The notes beneath the pieces were generated by a model. The model was given only the letters and a program-made list of their open reading frames with translations, ran no database searches and was not told the origin of the DNA. Both the position numbers and the translations under genes were made by a program. From Shewanella sp. (GTDB lineage Bacteria; Pseudomonadota; Gammaproteobacteria; Enterobacterales; Shewanellaceae): a DNA stretch of 5,773 bases. The stretch is from NCBI GenBank assembly GCA_004195335.1, contig SDWK01000994.1:1-5773 (forward strand). The letters are read 5' to 3'. Below, in pieces: positions 1-4,272 of this stretch. The stretch's first letter is position 1, and the number at the start of each line of letters is the position of its first letter.

Positions 1-793
1 AGCCGATACCGCTCTGGGTAGGCTGACCATCGACTTTGTGCTCTAAGGTGACCTGCTCAGTATCAGCTTCGTCGAGGCCCACATCCCAGCCAGCGATGCG
101 CAATTCGCTATCAATCAGGCGGCGACGGGTGTCGGCTTCGTTGAGTTCGAGAGTATTGGTGGCTTGGGTGCTGGCTGCAGTAAAGGCCTGCGTCTTGGTT
201 TGGTCGATTTCGACTTTGAGTTTTGCTGCTTGCTGCTGAGCTTCTTTCTCGGCCTGTTGAGCGCTTTCCAGTTCTTTCAGCGCGCTCTCAAGTTGCGCGG
301 ACTGAGAAGCCAGTTTCTCTTGCAGAGCTTTATTCTTTTTCTTGAACTCAGCTTTGGGGCTGACGGCTGCGGTTGGCAACTGCGGTTGCTGATATCCAGG
401 GCATTGCTCTCGGCTACCACCACCTTGGGCAATAAAGAGCCAGCAACCGAGATGGAAGGCATCTTCCACCAGCTCCACGGAGGTATTGGCAGACACCTCT
501 CCCTCATGAGCCGCTTTGTTACCATGCATGCGGATAAGGTGAAGTTTATCGAGAACCACTTTGGAGACTACGGCGGTAAAACTAGCGTTGGTCAGGCGAT
601 CCATGAAGTTGGCATTGGGCTCGGCTGGAAGTCTTAACTCTCGGTATACAACACCGACCAGCTTCTCGACATAGCATCGCAGCTTAACCAGCGAACTCTG
701 GGGATCGAGGTATGCATAGGTCTCTGCATATGCGCCGAGATCAGCCAATTCTGGCCACTGCTGTCTGAGATGTTCAAAATTCATAGACTTCAT
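1..793 (-). CDS. hsdR: Type I restriction enzyme endonuclease subunit HsdR, N-terminal part (runs off left edge)
   Basis: HsdR is the motor and nuclease subunit of type I restriction-modification enzymes, cutting unmethylated DNA together with HsdM and HsdS. About 264 codons are visible and the frame is open to the window edge. Residues about 30-125 resemble the DUF4145-type N-terminal domain of many HsdR proteins, with the hallmark stretch LIRMHGNKAAHEGE at 87-100. A long, charged, Gln/Lys/Glu/Ala-rich coiled coil follows at about 147-205. Then comes NEADTRRRLIDSELRIAGWD (218-237), typical of the entry to the HsdR nuclease domain. Nuclease catalytic residues and helicase motifs would lie beyond the edge. 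Two in-frame ATGs are possible, at 793 and 784. Neither has a strong Shine-Dalgarno, and the stop at 826-824 limits the start to this region. The gene follows the CARF-sigma-54 activator by 64-73 bp on the same strand. hsdM and hsdS are not in the window. The family call is firm; completeness cannot be judged. Confidence 0.9.
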   Translation of the reverse strand, partial: MKSMNFEHLRQQWPELADLGAYAETYAYLDPQSSLVKLRCYVEKLVGVVYRELRLPAEPNANFMDRLTNASFTAVVSKVVLDKLHLIRMHGNKAAHEGEVSANTSVELVEDAFHLGCWLFIAQGGGSREQCPGYQQPQLPTAAVSPKAEFKKKNKALQEKLASQSAQLESALKELESAQQAEKEAQQQAAKLKVEIDQTKTQAFTAASTQATNTLELNEADTRRRLIDSELRIAGWDVGLDEADTEQVTLEHKVDGQPTQSGIG

Positions 794-822
794 GTCATGT
801 TGCCCGTAGTTACTTCCTGTAT

Positions 823-838
823 TTCAGGTATCGTGCCA
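823..838 (-). promoter_or_regulatory. Candidate sigma-54 (-24/-12) promoter for hsdR
   Basis: Read on the minus strand, the sequence is TGGCACGATACCTGAA. The -24 part (TGGCACG, 838-832) is a perfect match to the sigma-54 consensus TGGCACG-N4-TTGC. The -12 part is CTGA, matching T and G at the correct spacing but with A in place of the usually conserved C. A start about 12 bp downstream would give a short leader before either hsdR start. The position just after the gene for a sigma-54 activator supports the call; the -12 mismatch weakens it. Confidence 0.45.
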
Positions 839-857
839 GTTTTATCAACCCAGCGTA

Positions 858-2363
858 TCATGCCTCATCAAGACCTAACTGCTTCATCCAGTTGCCGAGG
901 GTTTGGTGGTTGTTCAATCCAAGCAACTTCGCCGCCTTACCTTTTTGCCCTGCAGTCAACCGTAACGCTTCTTCAACACAGTAACGCTTTGTATTATCTA
1001 ATATTTCCATCACATCGATACCGTTAGCGATCTCAATATTTGGTGATTTCTTATTAACCTTGTTGAGTCTTTGAATCATGGCTTTGTGTAGGTGTTCAAC
1101 CTCCAGCGTATCGCTTTCTGACCAAATAGACGCGCGTACCAGCGTGTTCCATAGCTCGCGTATGTTTCCCGGCCAGGCCTGATGTTTGATAAATTCAATT
1201 GCATCCTTGGAAACATTTTTACCTATATAGCCCGGCTGATCTTTAGCCTCTTCATTTAGCTGAGCCATCAAAACATCAACCAGCTCAGGGATATCACCAG
1301 CGCGTTCACGAAGTGGCGGCAGCTGAACTACCCCTACGGCAAGCCGATAAAACAGATCCTCTCGGAAGCGACCTTCCTCGACCATGGCCAGCAGATCCCT
1401 GTGGGTTGCCGCTATGACACGGATATCGACTGATCGAGGCTTACTAGCCCCCACGGGAGTGATCTCCTTCTGCTGTAGAGCCCGCAGCAGCTTAGCCTGA
1501 GCATCTAAAGGCAGCTCACCGACTTCGTCCAGAAACAGTGTGCCGCCATGCGCTTCATCGAAAAACCCCTTTCGATCTGAATCAGCGCCGGTAAACGAGC
1601 CCTTCTTATGACCAAACAATTGTGAATCGATTAGTGTTTGTGGGATACCCCCACAGTTAACTGCCACAAATGGCTTGGCCGCTCGTGGCGAAGCCTTGTG
1701 AATCGCCTGTGCAATGACCTCCTTTCCAGTTCCTGACTCACCCTGGATGATGACAGGCAGGTTTCTGGGCGCGAGCTTCTTCGTAAGTGCCACTGCCTCA
1801 CGCATCGGCTCTGACAATGTCTGAATATGTTCGAAGTGGGTGTCTAAATTGGGTTCTGATGAGGCGATAAAACCCAGAACACCATCCTGACGCTGCAGGT
1901 ATTCCAGCGAGATATCATAAGGTAGCTCGACGGTAGCCAATCCGTTTTGCAGGGAGGTCTGTACTAGTTTGGTGTTATAGACGCCTTTGCCCAGCAGCAA
2001 CCAATTAGCGACCATCGCAGGCGTGCCGGAAGTGAGGTTAAGGGTGATAAGACTGCGCACGCCTGATAGCCGATCGAGCTCTTCCCGAGCAACGCTGTAG
2101 ATGCCAGAGTAGTCGATCGGACTTTTTAGCGAGGCCTGACGGAAAGAGAGCTTAGTGTTGCGATTTTTTTTGCGAAGCAGCTGACTAAGCCAAACCTCAT
2201 ACCTGGGGAGATCACCAAACCAATCGTTAGCAAGGATCCGAACTTCTTCAAAAGGGGCGTCTGAATCGAGCAGTATTGATGCAACGGGACCTCGCTGTCC
2301 TTTAGCCTCTGCATCTAGGTCATGCTTACCCAGCCAGCTGAGAAGAATCCGCTTCTTAATCAC
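858..2363 (-). CDS. RtcR-like sigma-54-dependent transcriptional activator with N-terminal CARF-type sensor domain
   Basis: This 501-residue protein is a bacterial enhancer-binding protein: it hydrolyses ATP to remodel sigma-54 RNA polymerase at -24/-12 promoters. Residues 1 to about 165 look like the CARF-type ligand domain of RtcR. They start with a beta strand (KRILLSWLGKHD) and contain LNLTSGTPAM (108-117), matching the CARF nucleotide-binding motif. The AAA+ core has Walker A GESGTGKE (208-215), a GAFTGA-loop variant GSFTGA (255-260), Walker B LFLDE (276-280), sensor I AATHRDL (318-324), the Arg-finger region FREDLFYRL (333-341) and sensor II WPGNIREL (397-404). A Fis-type HTH spans about 458-497. 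The start is GTG, with GGAG at 2374-2371 and a 7-nt spacer; an in-frame TAA at 2378-2376 excludes a longer protein. RtcR controls RNA repair genes in E. coli, but no rtcA/rtcB is present and hsdR follows instead. The ligand is unknown; by family it is probably an RNA end, RNA fragment or cyclic oligonucleotide. Confidence 0.92.
   Translation of the reverse strand: MIKKRILLSWLGKHDLDAEAKGQRGPVASILLDSDAPFEEVRILANDWFGDLPRYEVWLSQLLRKKNRNTKLSFRQASLKSPIDYSGIYSVAREELDRLSGVRSLITLNLTSGTPAMVANWLLLGKGVYNTKLVQTSLQNGLATVELPYDISLEYLQRQDGVLGFIASSEPNLDTHFEHIQTLSEPMREAVALTKKLAPRNLPVIIQGESGTGKEVIAQAIHKASPRAAKPFVAVNCGGIPQTLIDSQLFGHKKGSFTGADSDRKGFFDEAHGGTLFLDEVGELPLDAQAKLLRALQQKEITPVGASKPRSVDIRVIAATHRDLLAMVEEGRFREDLFYRLAVGVVQLPPLRERAGDIPELVDVLMAQLNEEAKDQPGYIGKNVSKDAIEFIKHQAWPGNIRELWNTLVRASIWSESDTLEVEHLHKAMIQRLNKVNKKSPNIEIANGIDVMEILDNTKRYCVEEALRLTAGQKGKAAKLLGLNNHQTLGNWMKQLGLDEA
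962..989 (-). repeat. 9-bp direct repeat, candidate enhancer (UAS) for the sigma-54 activator
   Basis: AAGCGTTAC (minus strand) occurs exactly twice, at 989-981 and 970-962, with starts 19 bp apart, about two helical turns. The copies lie in different reading frames of the activator gene, so a repeated peptide does not explain them. They sit about 125-150 bp upstream of the candidate -24 element, a usual distance for enhancer sites. Chance occurrence is possible, and such sites are more often inverted repeats. Confidence 0.25.
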
Positions 2364-2478
2364 GCCTAAACTCCGTTACAAATATGTAATGGAATTTACC
2401 ACGCGCTTCATAAGCAAGTCTCCCTTTATCGCAGATGACTTTGTCGATTGGCGGGCAGGTCAACTCAGGCGATAACAA
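2356..2478 (-). CDS. Possible small ORF or gene remnant between the AbrB-like gene and the activator
   Basis: A frame overlapping the activator start reads through the whole gap. From a TTG at 2478 it encodes about 40 residues, including LTCPPIDKVICDKGRLAYEA and ending YIFVTEFRRD, with a stop at 2358-2356. The composition is protein-like, but no ATG is available; only TTG starts (2478, 2463) exist. It occupies the place where a toxin partner of the AbrB-like protein would be expected, but I recognise no toxin motif. It may be the tail of a lost gene or a chance open frame, and it conflicts with the leader ORF as the coding frame. Confidence 0.2.
   Translation of the reverse strand: MLSPELTCPPIDKVICDKGRLAYEARGKFHYIFVTEFRRD
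2376..2389. repeat. Short inverted repeat just upstream of the activator's ribosome binding site
   Basis: TTACAAATATGTAA has perfect 5-bp arms (TTACA/TGTAA) around AATA. It ends one base before the GGAG Shine-Dalgarno (2374-2371) of the GTG-started activator gene and overlaps the stop of the short leader ORF. It could be an operator or a weak RNA hairpin; it is AT-rich, so chance is a real alternative. Confidence 0.25.
2376..2411 (-). CDS. Possible 11-residue leader peptide (uORF) in front of the CARF-sigma-54 activator
   Basis: ATG at 2411 opens an 11-codon frame (MKRVVNSITYL) ending with TAA at 2378-2376. It has the best ribosome binding site nearby, GGGAG at 2424-2420 with an 8-nt spacer. 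The frame is the same as the downstream activator, whose GTG start lies 12 nt after the stop with its own GGAG. Possible roles are translational coupling, an in-frame extension interrupted by a stop, or nothing. There is no homology evidence. Confidence 0.25.
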   Translation of the reverse strand: MKRVVNSITYL

Positions 2479-2495
2479 CAGAAATTCTTCGTACT

Positions 2496-2702
2496 TTAAG
2501 AACCCTCTCTGTCTGGAAAATCTACGATAGGTACCGTATCGAAGAACTCATCCCACTCGCCTCGTTTTGAACCGGCTTTCACTATCGTGATCCCGTATTC
2601 ACGAACGTAAAGGTCTACCAAATCACCAACATCGACACCGATGGCTGCAAGCATCTCTTTTGGCAATATGACCGAGCCATCCTCTCTAATGGTTGATTTC
2701 AT
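2496..2702 (-). CDS. AbrB/MazE/SpoVT-fold small DNA-binding protein (antitoxin-like)
   Basis: This 68-residue protein carries the swapped-hairpin AbrB pattern in its N-terminal two thirds: MKSTIREDGSVILPKEMLAA, then IGVDVGDLVDLYVREYGITI. The alternation of strand, 'G-x-V-x-L-P' turn and 'L-G-x-x-x-G-D' segment is typical of MazE, PrlF and AbrB-type DNA-binding domains. A short acidic tail (RGEWDEFFDTVPIVDFPD) resembles the toxin-binding tails of such antitoxins. I chose the ATG at 2702 because AGGAG lies 9 nt upstream of it; an in-frame ATG at 2723 would put that site inside the gene. Members usually act as antitoxins that repress their own operon, but no PIN, MazF or YhaV-like toxin follows. 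It may therefore be an orphan antitoxin or a local regulator. Confidence 0.75.
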   Translation of the reverse strand: MKSTIREDGSVILPKEMLAAIGVDVGDLVDLYVREYGITIVKAGSKRGEWDEFFDTVPIVDFPDREGS

Positions 2703-2741
2703 TGATCGGAGCTCCTGATGCATCTTTTAAACGCACGCCAA

Positions 2742-2753
2742 CATCGGCCGATG
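2742..2753. promoter_or_regulatory. Perfect 12-bp palindrome upstream of the AbrB-like gene, candidate operator
   Basis: CATCGGCCGATG is a perfect palindrome about 40 bp upstream of the chosen AbrB-like start, followed directly by GGGCCC (2754-2759). AbrB/MazE-type proteins commonly bind palindromes in their own promoters, so it is a candidate autoregulatory site. No convincing -10/-35 pair was found next to it. Confidence 0.35.
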
Positions 2754-2789
2754 GGCCCTGGGCAGTAACGCCCCTCTTCTCCTCAGCTA

Positions 2790-2806
2790 CTGGTGGTCAT
2801 CACCAG
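2790..2806. repeat. Hairpin between the xre and AbrB-like genes
   Basis: CTGGTG-GTCAT-CACCAG forms a 6-bp perfect stem with a 5-nt loop. Imperfect outer arms (CCTCAGC at 2781-2787, GCTCAGG at 2814-2820) could extend it with one mismatch and an internal loop. No T-run follows on either strand, so it is not a canonical rho-independent terminator. It could be an RNA structure or processing site between the two genes. Confidence 0.3.
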
Positions 2807-2858
2807 CAAAAAGGCTCAGGACCTAACGAAGAATGCCCAGCCAACTGACTGCATTCAT

Positions 2859-3164
2859 CTATTCACATCCTGATTCTAACTTTTCCAATAGGGCAGCTTG
2901 CTCTTTTGTACTTAGCTTCCCGATAAAACGAATCAGCTCCGCCGTCACCTCTTCTTCACAATAAAAATAGGCAACCGGCACCCCTAACTCCTCAGCAAGG
3001 CGCTTTAGCGTCTGAAAATCCGGTGAGTGCTTACCTTTCTCATACTGATTCATGCGGGCACTGGCAGTGTTCAGGTCCATTCCGAGCAGGACGCCCAACT
3101 GCTGTTGAGTTAATTTTGCCGCCTTGCGTGCCGAACGAAGACGCACAGGCAATGGATTATTCAT
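2859..3164 (-). CDS. XRE-family helix-turn-helix transcriptional regulator
   Basis: This 101-residue protein has a Cro/CI-type (HTH_3) domain over residues 8-65. It includes LTQQQLGVLLGMD, the recognition region around ASARMNQYEKGKHSPDFQTL, and LKRLAEELGVPVAYFY, the common family ending. The remaining 35 residues form a short helical, charged tail (IRFIGKLSTKEQAALLEKLE), probably for dimerisation. The ATG at 3164 is the only sensible start; its Shine-Dalgarno is weak and overlaps a CTTAG half-site (3169-3173). It lies 94 bp downstream of the TnsC-like gene on the same strand and has its own promoter candidate with paired operators, so it probably represses itself and perhaps other genes of the element. 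XRE regulators also occur in some Tn7-like elements, including CRISPR-associated ones, but no Cas gene is seen here. Confidence 0.88.
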   Translation of the reverse strand: MNNPLPVRLRSARKAAKLTQQQLGVLLGMDLNTASARMNQYEKGKHSPDFQTLKRLAEELGVPVAYFYCEEEVTAELIRFIGKLSTKEQAALLEKLESGCE

Positions 3165-3190
3165 AAGACTTAGCTACCCAGTTATCGCAG

Positions 3191-3205
3191 CTAAGATTCT
3201 CTTAG
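3191..3205. promoter_or_regulatory. Candidate XRE operator O1 (CTAAG-N5-CTTAG)
   Basis: CTAAGATTCTCTTAG is an inverted repeat with perfect 5-bp arms and a 5-bp spacer, overlapping the end of the candidate -10 box of the xre gene. It shares arms and spacing with O2, centred 34 bp away, and an additional CTTAG half-site lies at 3169-3173 near the xre start. Confidence 0.5.
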
Positions 3206-3232
3206 TATTGGACAGAAATAGGTACTAAGCAA
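3204..3232 (-). promoter_or_regulatory. Candidate sigma-70 promoter of the XRE regulator gene
   Basis: On the minus strand, TTGCTT (3232-3227) and AATACT (3209-3204) are separated by 17 bp, matching 3 of 6 and 4 of 6 consensus positions. The two XRE-operator-like palindromes overlap the -35 and -10 hexamers. That arrangement supports a repressible promoter even though the hexamers are weak. Confidence 0.4.
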
Positions 3233-3240
3233 TCCTTAGT
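3224..3240. promoter_or_regulatory. Candidate XRE operator O2 (ACTAAG-N5-CTTAGT)
   Basis: ACTAAGCAATCCTTAGT has perfect 6-bp arms around a 5-bp spacer and overlaps the candidate -35 box. Its core matches O1 in arm sequence and spacing. Two such sites within 50 bp upstream of an XRE gene are what is expected of an autoregulated Cro/CI-type repressor. Confidence 0.5.
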
Positions 3241-3258
3241 TTTTAGGATGCATTCCGA

Positions 3259-4272
3259 TTAACCGCTCTTTTTTAACAACTGAGCAAGACTAAGACGGTC
3301 TGTGAACCGCGTCGCCACCAACGCTTCATCTAGCGACACCGCATTGGGATTATATCTAGAATAGTTTTTGACCTCTGTGAACTTGAGCTTGCTGATGCCC
3401 TGTTCGAATGGATTATCATCACCTGAGAAGTAGAGATTGCAGGCCCGCGATAGATGCCCGTGAGAAAGTGTTTCGGCGCCGTCCTCAAGAGCCAGAGCGA
3501 CAGCCTCATTGAGTAGATGCTTTAGCATTCTGGTCTCACCCCGGCTTACTGCGAAGAGCGGTAACGCTATGTGCTTACTTTCCAGCTTTGGCGTGACGTC
3601 AAACGGCATCCGCAGTGCAAGCCCCTTTAAGAACCGCACAAACTGCTCAGGTCCGTCCGAAAGCTTGAAGTAGGGCAAACTACGCCGGCAGATCAATCGT
3701 GAAGCCCACTGGGGTTCTTCTGCGATTTGCTCCGCCCACGGCATTCCGACAATGACAATCGGCACACCCGCTTCTTCACTGATGTACTTAAATCGATTCG
3801 CAATTGACTGCCGATCTTTTGCCGATTTGAACTCAATTAATTCCTGAAATTCATTGATGATGATCAGCTCTGTCTCGCAAAGACGTAGTAGCTTAACCAA
3901 GGACTCAGTGAGACCAATGTCTCCGGTTCTTCGCTTTCTAAATTCACTACCGAACTGCCCCATATCATGCAGCAGTTGAATCATTGTTTGCTCAAGATCG
4001 AGCTTGCTTGGAATCCGGCTTACTAATAGAGGGCATGTCATGGCATCACCTATCTGGCGACGCTGAAAGCGCTCATTGTAATGATTAATGAGGTGAGACT
4101 TGCCAGACCCTGTATCACCGGTAAGCAACATGCACTGCTGCTCACCACCCAACTGGCGATTGGAGCGTAGTCGTTCAAAATCTGCTATGACTTGTGTAAG
4201 CGCAGGATGCTCCACGAAGCAGTTCTTGAATTGCGTCAAATCGGTCTGTTGCTTTGCAGTGAGCTGATACAT
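3259..4272 (-). CDS. tnsC: TnsC/TniB-type AAA+ ATPase of a Tn7-like transposon
   Basis: TnsC/TniB ATPases form ATP-dependent filaments on target DNA, linking target choice to the TnsB transposase. The protein has 337 residues, in the range of the shorter TnsC/TniB proteins and well below Tn7 TnsC. Walker A is GDTGSGKS (52-59). The Walker B strand is LIIINEFQEL (136-145), with Asn140 where Asp is usual, followed by Glu141. A sensor-I-like strand is PIVIVGMPWA (171-180), and SRLICRR (191-197) holds candidate Arg-finger residues. The C-terminal third is helical (about 206-285), followed by a tail rich in Lys, Tyr and Asn. The ATG overlaps the transposase stop by one base (TGATG), implying translational coupling. 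No TniQ/TnsD gene follows; an XRE regulator comes next. TnsC versus TniB naming is uncertain, the general role is not. Confidence 0.87.
   Translation of the reverse strand: MYQLTAKQQTDLTQFKNCFVEHPALTQVIADFERLRSNRQLGGEQQCMLLTGDTGSGKSHLINHYNERFQRRQIGDAMTCPLLVSRIPSKLDLEQTMIQLLHDMGQFGSEFRKRRTGDIGLTESLVKLLRLCETELIIINEFQELIEFKSAKDRQSIANRFKYISEEAGVPIVIVGMPWAEQIAEEPQWASRLICRRSLPYFKLSDGPEQFVRFLKGLALRMPFDVTPKLESKHIALPLFAVSRGETRMLKHLLNEAVALALEDGAETLSHGHLSRACNLYFSGDDNPFEQGISKLKFTEVKNYSRYNPNAVSLDEALVATRFTDRLSLAQLLKKSG

Noticed and set aside
277..525. Minus-strand 82-codon open frame
   Set aside because: It is an alternative frame inside hsdR with no recognisable features.
36..637. Plus-strand open frames of 67 and 157 codons
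   Set aside because: They lie antisense to hsdR, whose minus-strand frame gives a clear HsdR N-terminus; their low-complexity Phe/Leu/Ser translations are shadows of the coiled coil.
770..1027. Plus-strand 85-codon open frame
   Set aside because: It is antisense to the end of the activator, the promoter gap and the hsdR start; it has no family features.
2126..2314. Minus-strand 62-codon open frame
   Set aside because: It is a second frame inside the activator's CARF domain; the activator reading is clearly supported.
2790..2812. Hairpin as a rho-independent terminator
   Set aside because: There is no T-run on the 3' side on either strand.
2821..2827. ACCTAAC core resembling an integron attC end
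   Set aside because: No matching inverse core at a proper distance and no attC-like stem pair; gene layout is not a cassette array.
3234..3250. ATCCT/AGGAT inverted repeat after tnsC as a terminator
   Set aside because: The stem is only 5 bp, the stem is AT-rich, the run of A/T lies in the loop, and the site is better explained by the operator cluster.
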